A stretch of DNA of 64,000 bases from Leptasterias polaris (Eukaryota > Echinodermata > Asteroidea > Forcipulatida > Asteriidae), in NCBI GenBank assembly GCA_037783415.1, contig JAZGTN010000046.1, positions 1,618,501-1,682,500 on the forward strand. The letters are read 5' to 3'. The notes under the pieces were generated by a model. That model did no database searches, was not told where the DNA came from, and saw nothing but the letters and a program-made list of their open reading frames with translations. The position numbers and the translations under genes were made by a program. This document shows positions 46,801-57,649 of this stretch, piece by piece; positions within the stretch are counted from its first letter, which is position 1, and every line of letters begins with the position of its first letter.

Positions 46801-47301
46801 TGTCCATCACGTTTTAATATATGTTTGCATATTTCTTATAAACAAAGGAAGGTAATTAGGGCATCAGTTGATTATGGAATATTTTTATTTTTTTTCAATT
46901 CAAAGAAAAAGGCATACTACATCGAAAACCGGACAGGGGAGGATATAAGAAATATGCAAACATGCTGCTTTTTAACTTTTTAAACACAAAAAGTAGCTAG
47001 CAATATGTGCAGGAGTTTTGACTGGAATCCTACAACTTTTTGCCTAGCAGAAAACTTGTATTGTATAAAAAAAATAAGCAATATTTTCTGCTTTCAGTTT
47101 TAAGCAGCTCATGGATATATGGGCCCTGTTCTCATTCTCACCTGTTATAACAACAATGTTTCCCTTCAAAGAAACCGTACCCCGGTAGGGACTGTAACGA
47201 AGAACGCACAAATAATACACAAAACAAAGTAAACCGATAAAAACGGCTACACTCCCGATAAGTATCATCATAACAACAACTCCAGTGCTCAGCGGTCCCA
47301 T
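43842..47301 (-). CDS. RDH11-14-like short-chain dehydrogenase/reductase, 4 exons
   Basis: Exons in transcript order: 47301-47142, 45336-45094, 44717-44327, 44031-43842. They total 984 nt and encode 327 aa. Relatives (RDH11-14) are membrane-bound NADP(H)-dependent oxidoreductases that interconvert retinol and retinal or reduce lipid aldehydes. Seen here: an N-terminal membrane segment (about residues 7-33), the cofactor loop TGASSGIGK split by intron 1, an Arg-rich ACRNEKK stretch typical of NADP preference, DLASL, NNAG (split by intron 2), VNHFGPFLLTN, the catalytic Ser region IVNLSSLAH, the catalytic YPISK (YxxxK), HPG, and a family-typical end LSGSYFVDC...LWYVSC. The ATG was chosen because it directly precedes the membrane segment. 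It converges with the receptor gene. The substrate is inferred only; the human orthologue cannot be fixed by eye. Confidence 0.94.
45837..46942. mobile_element. Non-autonomous TIR element in SDR intron 1
   Basis: Inverted arms of about 105 bp start CCTCCCCTGTCCGGTTTTCG and end CGAAAACCGGACAGGGGAGG. ATAT lies on both flanks. The arms share CATAATCAACTGATGCCCTA in inverse. The interior includes a poly-T run at about 46524-46549 and no transposase. Confidence 0.82.
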
Positions 47302-47359
47302 CACAGAGAGACACAGAGAGGCACTGCGTCTTCTCGATGGACGAAACAGCAGCGTGTCT

Positions 47360-47445
47360 TCGATAGCCGGCCCCCGGGGGCCGATCAGAGCTCCCCGTGC
47401 CCGGTAGGCCAGGCTGGCCAGCTTTGCCCCTGCCCGGAAAACTTA
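47360..47445 (-). promoter_or_regulatory. GC-rich promoter-proximal patch of the SDR gene
   Basis: A locally GC-rich stretch (GCCGGCCCCCGGGGGCC and following) lies 60-145 bp upstream of the SDR ATG in otherwise AT-rich DNA. It may mark the 5' UTR or core promoter. No TATA box was recognised. Confidence 0.35.
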
Positions 47446-47534
47446 CGTTAACACTTCCAAGTTACAGACAGGGACCAGCCTTGCATGTATTTACAAAAAG
47501 AGGGCGACCTATCAGGAAATTTCACTCCCGCAAG

Positions 47535-47618
47535 CTTGAAGTTTGCGCGGCCCATCTTGAAGTTTGCGCGGCCCATCTTGAAGTTTGCGCGGCCCATCTT
47601 GAAGATTGCGCGCGCAAG
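47535..47618. repeat. 21-bp tandem repeat upstream of the SDR gene
   Basis: Three units of CTTGAAGTTTGCGCGGCCCA(T) are followed by a diverged fourth that runs into GCGCGCAAGCTTCAAG, so the array ends in an inverse copy of its own start. Position is about 235-320 bp upstream of the SDR ATG. Confidence 0.85.
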
Positions 47619-48553
47619 CTTCAAGATTGACCGATTGAGGCCTATTTGACATTTTTGGAAAACACGGCACCTGAGATGAGAATCGGTTTACATTGGAAAG
47701 ACATCAGCTGGGTCGAATTTGCATGCTAGGATTGTTGTCCGGCGGACGAACCAAATAGACGAAACGAACTAATCTCAAATATTGGAGCTCTTCATTCCAG
47801 AGTCCATCTTCTCAAAAGACATAATAAATGTTGAATCCTCAGATATTTGACGTCTCTCTCAATCCCTTGAATCTTTGAAAAGATGATGTCGAGGTAACAT
47901 CGCTAGATCACATTCACCGTGCGTACAGGACAGCGACAGCTGCAGATGTACACCTGACACGGCGTTTCACTTTTCTGGTATGTATTCTCAAATTCACAAG
48001 TTTGTTGGCAAAAATGCTGTATTCGACCCCCACCACTATTTATTTCTCCATTACTCAATTTTGTGTCATGTATGTTTATTTATTCTGCATTCTGAAGAGT
48101 GACAGGTTCACAAAACCACATTATTAAACAAAAGAGTGTAGAGACAACTACAGGCACTTTGTATTATAATAATTTTTAAGTATCAAAATAATGTAAAATA
48201 AGTAAATTCTAGCCTAAAGATTACTTATTTTACATTAGTTTGATACTTTACTTACATAAAATTTAAGTAAACTAATTTAGGTAGAGGGGTAAGAGCTATC
48301 TAGAGGTGAACGCTAATTAAACAATATTATATAAGTTCTGGGTAAATTGTATTTTTAGTTTTATGATGATTAGATTAGAATATAGTAAACACTGCTGCCT
48401 TTATTTATCAGTGTGACTTTTCACAGTTGAGTTAGTAAGGGCAAGGATGTTAGTATGGACTATGACTATGTGTGTATGATGGGAAATGAAAAATTTTGCC
48501 GGAGTACTGGAACATTTCAAGGGCTCGAGTACAGCCTTGTTTGCCTCTATAGT

Positions 48554-49091
48554 GTGCGTTCGATTAGCTTCCCCGGGTCGACCCCGGTCTGCTCATCCGG
48601 GTGAGCCCCTGACCATGAGCTAATCGAACGCCAACTTCCGCAGCATTCACACCGATGCATCTTGGGACAGCCGATTGGAACTACTTCCATTTTGTGCCGT
48701 ATGTCCGATACTTTCCGTGGATTCACGAAAACATCGTAAAATAATTATTCTCAAGGTAAAACTGCAACGTTAAACAATTTGTACAACCCCACAGTGATAC
48801 AAAGGTACCCGGCTTCGAATAAAAAATACTTATTGCTCACAAAAATGCTGTTGTAATGGCGAAAATGTGTGTCAAACTTCCTAAAATGTCCCGCTGAATT
48901 ACAAACAAAATGGTGGTCATTGAGAAATGTTTTCGCCGTGACGTCATGAACTAGGGTCAGCCCCAAGTAACCCACTCCACGAGCAGGGCACTTGGGTCTC
49001 ACCCGGGTGAGCCACAGCAATGACGTCAGAGCTATTCGAACGCACTGGGGTCAGACCTGGGTCGACCCGGGGAAGCTAATCGAATGCACCC
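48554..49091. mobile_element. TIR element, GTGCGTTCGATTAGCTT ends, copy 2
   Basis: The left end GTGCGTTCGATTAGCTTCCC continues GGGTCGACCC, and the right end has the inverse, GGGTCGACCCGGGGAAGC...GCAC. An extra GAGCTAATCGAACGCC lies about 60 bp inside the left end, echoing copy 1 at 22415-22949. Confidence 0.82.
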
Positions 49092-49429
49092 ACAGTCTGA
49101 AGTGTGATGAAGATTGGACTCAGATAGAGATGTGGATTAATCAGATAGTTGATTCTTCTGACAACACGAAGGCTGCTTTTATTCTTAACCATCAGCCACG
49201 AACAAGAGTGGAAGTTATTACTCATAATATGCTTACGCAACAAAGTAGGCCCAAGTATATACCACAGCATAGTCTCCATGAAAAGGGCTGCTTGATATGT
49301 CTTATAGTCGTTCTCTGACCTTTGGTTTTCTTCCAAAGAATCCAATCTAAAAGTCTAATGCTACATTAGCAACAAAGTTAGTCCCCGGACTTAAAAGAAA
49401 TCTTACCAAGAAAGGCTGTTGACACTTGG

Positions 49430-49750
49430 GCTACCTACACTTGAATATCGACGTCTAAGAGCAGACATCTGGTCTACAAAATCTTGAATGACATCGACCA
49501 TGTGGAGACACCTGACTTTTTCCAATTGTATCTTACTCATTCTACTAGCCATAGCAAGAAGTTGTACTAAACAGCATTGTAGGCTTCATGTCCGGAAGTA
49601 CAGCTTCTCTTATAGAGTTGTTGATCATAGGAACAGTTTATCAAATGAGGTTGTCTCAGCTCCTTCTATTAACCAATTCAAAACTAACTTAAACACATAC
49701 TGGAAAAATGTTTATCTCGTTATTAAGTACATTCTCTCACTTTTAACCAA
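49430..49750 (+). pseudogene. Non-LTR reverse transcriptase C-terminal remnant
   Basis: Frames joined across shifts read LGLPTLEYRRLRAD, then HCRLHVRKYSFSYRVVDHRN, then VVSAPSINQFKTNLNTYW. This order (LGL-TLE-RR...R-YSFSYRVVD-WN-LP-EVV-A-S-N-FK-LD) is the usual C-terminal tail of CR1/Jockey-type reverse transcriptases. Frameshifts and a stop show decay. It lies just upstream of the big palindrome. Confidence 0.7.
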
Positions 49751-50009
49751 ATAGCCCTCTTACATGGAAGTGTTTACGTTTGACGAGACAGGTCAAATAA
49801 GCCTTTGGCTTTCTACCGACCCAAGATTTCAAGATTCAAGCAAGATACATAGTCTCATTCTCTTTTATGGTGCTTACAATACATGTATGCTCAGACTAAA
49901 CAAACTCTTAAGCCCAGTTCATACTTCCTGCGAATGGGAATGCGATACGAATTTTACTGATAACAGATTTGTACGAAAGCCCATTAGCGCCACGAAAAAA
50001 TAAAAATCA

Positions 50010-50300
50010 AATCCGTTATTACGGATTCGCAATCCGTTATAACGGATTCTCAATCCGTTATTACGGATTCGCAATCCGTTATTACGGATTAGCAATCCGT
50101 TATTACGGATTCGCAATCCGTTATTACGGATTCGCAATCCGTTATTACGGATTAGCAATCCGTTATTACGGATTAGCAATCCGTTATTACGGATTCGCAA
50201 TCCGTTATTACGGATTAGCAATCCGTTATTACGGATTCGCAATCCGTTATTACGGATTAGCAATCCGTTATTACGGATTCGCAATCCGTTATTACGGATT
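50010..50300. repeat. 21-bp satellite, left arm (about 14 units)
   Basis: The unit AATCCGTTATTACGGATTCGC is itself a near-palindrome (AATCCGT...ACGGATT). The last bases alternate CGC and AGC. Because 21 is divisible by 3, long frames stay open on both strands (seven-residue repeats AIRYYGF on plus, RIRNNGL on minus). They are most likely artefacts. Confidence 0.97.
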
Positions 50301-51161
50301 CACTCGAGGATCCCTTGATGGCGCTATTTGCGTTGGACAGTAATGGTTTATCCTGCCTAACTTTTATTAGGCCCAAAGGACGTACGTGATTTCAATAATC
50401 ATGTTTTATTATTAATTTTTTTTAAAGTAACTGCAAATCACCGCAACCATTGTACACTTAATAATGAACCACTACAGCAAGATATTGAACTAAGTTGAAG
50501 TGCATGTTTACAAATACACAGTCCTAACCTTTGAAATTTTAATAACTTTGTGTCTTTACGGAAAAAAACATGTGGTTTAAGAAAGGCCGGACCTATCCCA
50601 CTATCCTATCAAAAGCGTTTGTTATGAATTGAATTGAAATGAATATGGTTGGAAAGATGTTATAAAAGTAGAATATAATGATCCACACAAATAATTGTGT
50701 GGTTTTTCTTATATTTCGTGAACTAACACGGTCCGCCATTTTGTGGAGTCAAATTTTTGACTCAAAATGGCGGACGGTGTTAGTTCACAAGGTAAATGAA
50801 AAACCACACAATTTCGAGGCATTTTTGTGTGGATTATTATATTCTACTTTTTAAACATCTTTCGACCATATTCATTTCAATTAATTTCATAACAAACGCT
50901 TTTGATAGAATAGTGGGATAGGTCCGGCCTTTCTTGAACCACGTGGTTTTTCCGTAAAGACACAAAGTTATTAAAACTTTTTCAACGGTTTGGACTGTAT
51001 ATTTGTAAATTTGCACTTTAACTCGATTTGCAGTTACTGTAAAACAAATAATAGATTGATTATTGAAATCACGTACGTCCTTTAATTGGGCCTAATAAAA
51101 GTTAGGCAGTAAAAACCATTACTGTCCAACGCAAATAGCGCCATCGAGGGATCCTCGAGTG

Positions 51162-51263
51162 AATCCGTAATAACGGATTGCGAATCCGTAATAACGGATT
51201 GCGAATCCGTAATAACGGATTGCGAATCCGTTATAACGGATTCGAATCCGTAATAACGGATTT
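51162..51263. repeat. 21-bp satellite, right arm (about 5 units)
   Basis: Inverse orientation of the left array, with the same unit and fewer copies. The last unit is shortened. It lies inside the palindromic element. Confidence 0.95.
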
Positions 51264-51755
51264 GATTTTAATTTTTTCGTGGCGCTAATGGGCTTTCGTA
51301 GATTTGCAACGAATAATTTGGAAGAGTTGACTTGTGCTCAACTCCTGCGAAACATTCACAGTGAAAACAGAGCTGAAATGTCAAAGATCGCTTCGCACGA
51401 AGCATTCGCAGTATTAACCAGGCTTAACACTGCAGTTAAATAACATTAACTACTAATTGTAGTCAACAGTTTTTAGTTTTATACTCGACTTCTCACTCAG
51501 CTCAGCCAACGAGATTTTTTTCCCCCTGACAGTCCCCAACCCCCAGGATGGAGGGAATCCTCGCAACTTGATTCCAACTCGACTTGAAGTTGACGGATAA
51601 AGCGATTTGTTCGGTATCAGCAATGTCCCAAGGCCAATTTTCATTGGCACTTGACACTTGTACTTTTTCTAGATTTAAAATCATTTAAGTACAAAGTAGA
51701 ACTGCACATTTTATTATATTAAACGATTTTGACTACTTTACAACATGAAAACATT

Positions 51756-51820
51756 AAAGGGTGTGTACAACATTGGTAATTGCCAAAGACCAGTATCCAC
51801 ACTTGATTGGACCCAACATA
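51756..51820 (+). repeat. Truncated MITE end (AAAGGGTGTGTACAACATTGG family)
   Basis: TTAAAGGGTGTGTACAACAT matches the end of 15335-15683, followed within 25 bp by what in full copies lies near the opposite end (CCAAAGACCAGTATCCACAC). It looks like an internally deleted copy, running into the dispersed repeat at 51821. Confidence 0.6.
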
Positions 51821-51899
51821 TAGACCATGTGACCAGTGACATCACATGTTTACAAAAGAGCCACAGACTCTTGACAAACTTAAAAAACATTCCCCTCAT

Positions 51900-54170
51900 G
51901 CAACAGACATGCAACCTTTCAGCTGATTAGCTTATTTCCTTGTTTTTTGGTTTATGAGCTGCGCCTTTGAAAATTGAAAAACACTGTACAAAGTGCTGCT
52001 GTGCTTGGCACTTAACCTCTTTTTTCAAATTGCAGCATGTCTGATACATCATCATCATGGTGACGTCCGTGCGCAGGCAGTGCATGGGCGTTGTTCAGTG
52101 GCTATGTTCTTTTATGCATGGATGCATGATGCTCTTAAAATTCAAGCTATATTCTGAGAATTTCATACTTTTGTGGGAACTTGTGACTAAGCGAGTCATT
52201 GTAGAGTACCAGACAGTAACATCCAAGTCACACAAACTATGGCTTTCATTATAATGTAGGTTTGAGGTACAAAAGCTATGCTTCACCGAACGTTAAAATA
52301 TTGTGTTATAACGATTGAGTGTACCATTCATAACTGCATTATCAAAACTTTCTGTAGAATAAATTAAATGCAAGGTTTTGTTAATATGCCATGCCGTGTC
52401 CTTTCTTGTATCAATGGCCAAATAAATAATATTGACAACAGTTGTAGAACCAGTTTGTTTAACTTGTTTTGCACCACATAAATTTGGTCCACACCCCCCC
52501 CCCCCACACAATAAAATATTCTGCAAATTACATGTATGATGTGTATTGTGTACTGTAACAATTCCATACAAATCGAAACACATGTGAAAAAAACAAAACG
52601 CATTATGAACAATTTATTGGACTACATGTATACTTAACTCAACATAATTAAGTTGTTCCACTCTTAACTTGAAATTAAAACAGCGTGATAAAGCTGAAAC
52701 TACTTAAAGTTAAATAGAAACTAATCTGTATTGGAGTCCAAAGGTTCAGGTTCCCATAGCTTAGTTTCGTATTATTGCCGCCTCCCCACAGGTCTTTGAA
52801 ATAATTGTAATTGAAGCATCTGAGCTTTCTAAAGGATGGGATAAAAAAGGTAATTTTGAAAGTCAATTATTGGTTTGTTTCCCCTCACTCTCTTGGTCCA
52901 CTTGCGAGTTTTGTAGGTCTCATAGCAGAGACCCAATTTGTCGGATGGCTGTTTCCAAGTGATGATTTTGAATACTCGGTTCTTGGTCTCAGGCTATGTG
53001 GCACCTTTAGTGAAGACTGAGCAAACCCATCATACAAAGACAAAGTAGCGCAGCATGAAAAATTACAACACTGCAACTCGCTCACATGTAACCTCAATCC
53101 TCCACTCTCCTATGGTCACCAAACACCAAAGTGTTTGGACTTGGAGAACATGTATGCCTGGCCCAGTGATAAGCAGCTCTCAAAATCCTTTACAATCAGA
53201 CAACTTCTTTAATCAGGAGTTTGGAGGGTTGGGGTGTTCAATCTTACAATGAAATGTTCGATGTCCACTGCTATCAACATTAAAACTTATGAATCTAAAC
53301 TTTGAATGTGGACATTTCGGTAATGGCTTTTCTTTGGACTCTGTTCCATTTCAGTGTTATGATTGGCTTAGATTTGATGAACTGTGAGGATTTGAAATGT
53401 CACTAAACGGTTTGATTGGCTTGCACAGGTCATTGACCCCTTTCAATTTACCATTGACTGTTTACAAACACTTTGAGTTTAAATAGTGTTCCTTTACTAA
53501 TTGTTCACACCCTCCTTGGATGAGAGCTCCAGTGGGGATTGTTCCACTCAAGACTCTGTCTACAAGTGCTGCTTTTGTTAGTTCATAAGTCAAACCTATC
53601 TCAACATCTTAAAGCATAGCTGACATTAATCCCCATTTAGTGACTTGAGGTGCAAGAGTCCGCCTACATTCAAATCTCAAGATGTTTTGTTCATTGTAAA
53701 CTGTGTGATGACTCGTGCATCCAATAAGTTTAAAAAGTACACTGTGTAGGACTCTGAACTTTAGCATCAAATTCCGAGTCTTGTATTTTTCTGAAATCTT
53801 TGGTTCAGGATATAGTGAAATATGCAGATCAGAAATAATAAACTTGCCATAAAAATAAGACATATCTGCACTGTAATGCAGCTTGCATTGCAGGTCTCCC
53901 AAAACACAGGGTAACTGTAACACAGACTCCCAAAATTGGGCTGCACAGTTTAGCCTACTTTATCCTTTAGTAATCTACTTGGTATAAGCTCAGGTAGGGA
54001 CTGACAGAGCTTGAATTTGTGGGGTAAAATCCACAAGACCGTAGGGCTTGTAGCTCAAAACGTTTACTGGACCATAATTTTCGTTTACAAGACCAGAATT
54101 GAAATTAGGAGAAAAAAATAGAAGACAAAATAATATACAGTTTTAACATTTGAACTTTTTAAATTTGAAT
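51900..54170. other. Intergenic, no gene recognised
   Basis: AT-rich sequence without a supported exon. One segment, 53087-53176 (CTCAATCCTCCACTCTCC, GTGTTTGGACTT, CCCAGTGATAAGCA), has a diverged copy at 61659-61770, so at least part is dispersed repeat. Confidence 0.4.
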
Positions 54171-54176
54171 GAGCAC

Positions 54177-54535
54177 TTAGGCCAAGTAAAAAAAAAAAAC
54201 AGTTGATCGTCCCCGCCCGCATCCTTTTTTGAGGCCGCATCTTTTTTTTTTTTTTTTTTTGATTTTTCAAAAAAAAACCACACAAAAACATTTGTATTTT
54301 TAATCCACCCTTGACATATATATTTTAATTTTTGATGTAAACTTACCTCATGCAACAAATAGATATAAAGAAAGTTTGCGATGATTTCAAACTGAAGAAT
54401 TGGTGGCCTGTTTGAATTGAAATACTTGGCGGCCATCTTGGAAAAAAAATAAAAAATAAAAAATAAAAAGGCCCTCATCCTCCTCTTTTTGGAAAAATCA
54501 GGACGATCAACTGGTATTTTTTATTATTTGGCCTT
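54177..54535. mobile_element. MITE, TIR AGGCCAAGTAA...CAGTTGATCGTCC
   Basis: The left end TTAGGCCAAGTAAAAAAAAA continues into CAGTTGATCGTCC; the right end GGACGATCAACTGG continues into TTATTTGGCCTTA. The interior holds long A and T runs. Minus-strand frames here are low-complexity artefacts. Confidence 0.75.
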
Positions 54536-55155
54536 ACATACATGTAGAGAAGATTTATCTTATTTGTATTATGGGTAAGAATTCTTCAATATCAACTGAA
54601 AGAGATTTATCAGACTAAAGGTTAACATTTGAACAAAAACAGAAGACTGCCTGACCTTTCCAGTCATGAGTTAAATACTGCTCCAGTGCTATGTATAATC
54701 ATTGGTCTCATGCCTGCGGTCCAGTGTAAAGCTTTTGTTGGGAATTGGCCTGTCTGGACTAAACTGTAGAGGGCACACTACATTGTGAATTCCCTAGGAT
54801 TTGAACCAAGTTTTAAAGAGGTCAAACACGGGGATACACCATAAGGCCCACCTCACCTGATATACAGCAATACCTACACGTAGGGTTAACCGTTTATCAG
54901 AATTTGACTGACATTGTAGAAATGTGTTTAATGTAAACAAAAGTTCAGGAAACATTTTGCATTCATCATTCTTCCTTGTTTTTAAAAGCTTCCCTTATAG
55001 AAGTTCCTGACAGGTGTTTTAAAAATAGTTTCTTAGAATGTTGTAAATTTGTAGTATATATGCAGTGCACAAAATTAGAGTTTTTAGCATGGGGCCTCCT
55101 TTTTATCAAATAAAACGACAACATTTGGTTGGTTGAACGAGGCAACTAAGAAACT

Positions 55156-55326
55156 GGGCCCAATTTCATAGAGCTGCCTGAAGTACAAAAAAGTAGCTAC
55201 AGTAAGCACAGAAACTTGTGCTTACCAGATTTAGGTTACCAGTCAAAATACCGTGTCATTTGTACAATTTGTGACTGGTATCCTGTCCATTTTTGCTCAG
55301 CAGAAATTTGTTATGAAAGTGGGCCC
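55156..55326. mobile_element. MITE (GGGCCCAATTTCATAGAGCTG subfamily)
   Basis: Ends GGGCCCAATTTCATAGAGCTG and the weaker inverse TTATGAAAGTGGGCCC. The interior has AAGCACAGAAACTTGTGCTTACC, a further small palindrome, and the ACAATTTGTGACTGGTATCCTG segment shared with 39331-39517. Confidence 0.75.
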
Positions 55327-55977
55327 TGGTGTAATGTTTTAATGTAAAATCTAACGCTCCTCTTTAAATGCTGCAAATCGTTTTGAATCTGTTTCATAGT
55401 TTTTTATCATTTTGTTTCTGATCTTGTAAAACGACATTCCGATCTAGTAAAAAGAATTGAGCTACAAGTCCTTGGGATGGTGGGTTCTCTCACCTCAACT
55501 CAAGCCCTGGGTGGCCCACCCTACATCAAAAGTGGATCAAAGACCATAAAATGTGCACTCTCATGTTTATGGAATTTTAAAGTTTAAGGTTCACATTTAA
55601 TTCTCTTGCATTGGACTCTTTTTGCGTGCCGGAATGTTTAGACTTTATGGTTGATTCCCAAGTTTTTCAATGAGTTTTATAACTGGACAGAACCAAAATT
55701 TGGAGGAAGAATCTCTTTGAAGACTGTGATGGTTCTGAAAGTTCAAGATAATCTTCCGGAAAAAGATACAAACAATTCTCATTATCATTAAAAGTAGGGT
55801 CTTACTTTGGTAACGACCCTTATAGATAGTTCCCAGTAGACGCCATCTTTATGGGCAAATCGCATTTTGGCTTGCAGCCGCGTCAATCATTAACCAATCA
55901 TGTGGAGGAAGTCAAAATTTCTTCCACATACATGTACATTATTTGAAAGAATTTATATGTGGATTTTCTTTTAGTGC

Positions 55978-56360
55978 TTAAAGGCACTGGACACGTTTGG
56001 TAATCACAAAATATATATTAGCATAAAAACTTACTGGTATCGAGCAATGGAGAGCTGTTGATAGTATAAAACATTGTGAGAAACCACTCCCTCTGAAGTA
56101 ACGTAGTTTTTGAGAAAGAGGTAATTTCTCAGTAAAATATTTGAATCTGAAAAACACTTTAGGCCTGAAGCCTTTTTCAGGCATCTGAAAGCACACAAAT
56201 TTGTGCAACAAGGGTGTTTTTTCTTTCATTAATTTTCTTGCAACTTCAATGACCAATTCAGCCCAAGTTTTCACAGGTTTGGTATTTTATGCATATGTTT
56301 GGATACACCAAGTGAGAATACTGGTCTTTGACAATTACCAAACATGTCCAGTGCCTTTAA
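55978..56360. mobile_element. TTAA-flanked MITE (AAAGGCACTGGACACG family), copy 2
   Basis: Ends TTAAAGGCACTGGACACG and TGTCCAGTGCCTTTAA. It is highly similar along its length to 5654-6022, including AGGCCTGAAGCCTTTTTCAGG near the middle, with a small insertion. Non-coding. Confidence 0.88.
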
Positions 56361-56799
56361 GTACATTTCAAGCTTAGACTGCTTTTGCTGTTAAATTACA
56401 TATGTACCGATAGCAACAATATAACCTCATATGGGGATCAAAAACTACCTCATGTGTTCACTTTATACATGTATGTATACCTTGTATTGGGAAGACCCAA
56501 AGGTTAGCTTGTCTGAATTAGCGGCTGTAGCTACAGCTATGGCTATGACAGTTGCTAATAGTATTGCTATGGGCCCTCTATGCTTTAACGCATGTTCTTG
56601 TTATGATCAAGCCGCAGCCTGTTAGACTTATTTGGACGCAGTACATACATTAGGGTTCATCCTGGGCCTCTTTCATTTTGCATTTCTCCGTATCTATCAA
56701 AAAATGTTGGTACATGTATAATGAACCGTCTAAAATATTTTCTACCAAGTAGCATTTTGCTAACCTTGTATCTCTTTTGTTTTACCGTATTTAAATTAC

Positions 56800-57242
56800 T
56801 CACTTTTAACCTGGAGTAGTCCAACTCCTAAATGTAACAAACTGCTTACTCTCCAGAAACGTGCAGTTCGAGTAATATCTAAAACTGGCTATTGTGAGCA
56901 CTCTGGGCCTCTATTTGCAGATTTAAAACTGTTAAAATTCACTGACCTTTATCATCTTACCTTAGGAAAATGTATGTATAAATATATGAATAATGTATTA
57001 CCTGCTTGTTTCAACCCCTGTTTTACACTAACTTCAAACATCCATTCCTACAATACCCGCAGTGCTACTACAGTAGTAACAATCTTTATGTTAATTATCG
57101 TAGGACTACTGTACGTTGTCCAAAAGTGGTGTTGTCCAACGTGGCACTCTATATTGCAATAGTCTGGACGACTTTTAAATCATTGCCCACTCTTTCTATT
57201 TTTACTAGAAAACTTAAAACTCATTTTGTAAATACATGCTAA
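56800..57242 (+). pseudogene. Non-LTR reverse transcriptase C-terminal remnant (CR1/L2-like)
   Basis: Reads KLLTLQKRAVRVISKTGYCE, HSGPLFADLKLLKFTDLYHL, KCMYKYMNNVLPACFNPCF, then after a frame shift RRTTVRCPKVVLSNVALYIA and SIFTRKLKTHFVNTC. The order LQKRA-RVI...PLF-LK-LK-DLY...YKY-N-LP...FKRKLK is the family C-terminus. It is followed by a 3' tail ending in the (ATT)n run at 57545-57605, as expected for the 3' end of such an element. Confidence 0.8.
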
Positions 57243-57541
57243 TATACTGTATGTAATTATTATATATAATAGGGTTAATAGGGTTAATAACAATGGCCTT
57301 GATTACTGTCTTACACTCATTCGTGAATGTGATGTCTTTTTTGTATGTCTGTCTTTTGTCTGTCCGTCCATAGGCTGGGGTACGAAAGCTGTTGCTTCAC
57401 CCTGGACCTAGATGTTGCCTAGATTTTTGGTTCACTATTATCTCAATCTGTAAAATATTGATGTTCATGAACTATCAGTTTAATTATGTAACCTTTTGTA
57501 CTATTCTTGTGATTTATGGCAGCATTGAAATAAATGTAAAG

Positions 57542-57544
<3 letters not shown>

Positions 57545-57605
<61 letters not shown>
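57545..57605 (+). repeat. (ATT)n microsatellite
   Basis: About 20 perfect trinucleotide units, lying at the 3' end of the retroelement remnant; probably its tail. Confidence 0.98.
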
Positions 57606-57649
57606 GTGTAGCCTACATAAATTCTGACCAGCCTGTGTAGTGTGTGTGT

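Larger units (their letters stand above)
49908..51427. mobile_element. 1.5-kb palindromic element with 21-bp subterminal satellites
   Basis: Ends TTAAGCCCAGTTCATACT and AGTATTAACCAGGCTTAA are imperfect inverted copies edged by TTAA. Moving inward, both arms carry GGCGCTAATGGGCTTTCG, then a 21-bp satellite (about 14 units left, 5 right), then CTCGAGGATCC, ATTAGGCCC, ACGTACGTGATTTCAATAAT, TAACTTTGTGTCTTTACGG and GGCCGGACCTATCCCAC, meeting near 50757. Apart from the unequal satellites, the arms mirror each other throughout. No transposase was recognised. Confidence 0.92.

Noticed and set aside
49919..50343. Open frames on both strands with seven-residue repeats (AIRYYGF / RIRNNGL)
   Set aside because: The 21-bp satellite length keeps both strands open automatically; the array sits inside a palindromic transposon.
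55978..56274. Minus-strand 98-codon frame similar to one at 5697-5936
   Set aside because: Both lie inside copies of the same TTAA-edged MITE, so the similarity reflects element homology and not a protein family.
56431..56625. 64-codon frame with an Ala-rich stretch near 56.5 kb
   Set aside because: GCTATGGCTGTAGCT-type simple repeats explain it; no family match or exon signal.
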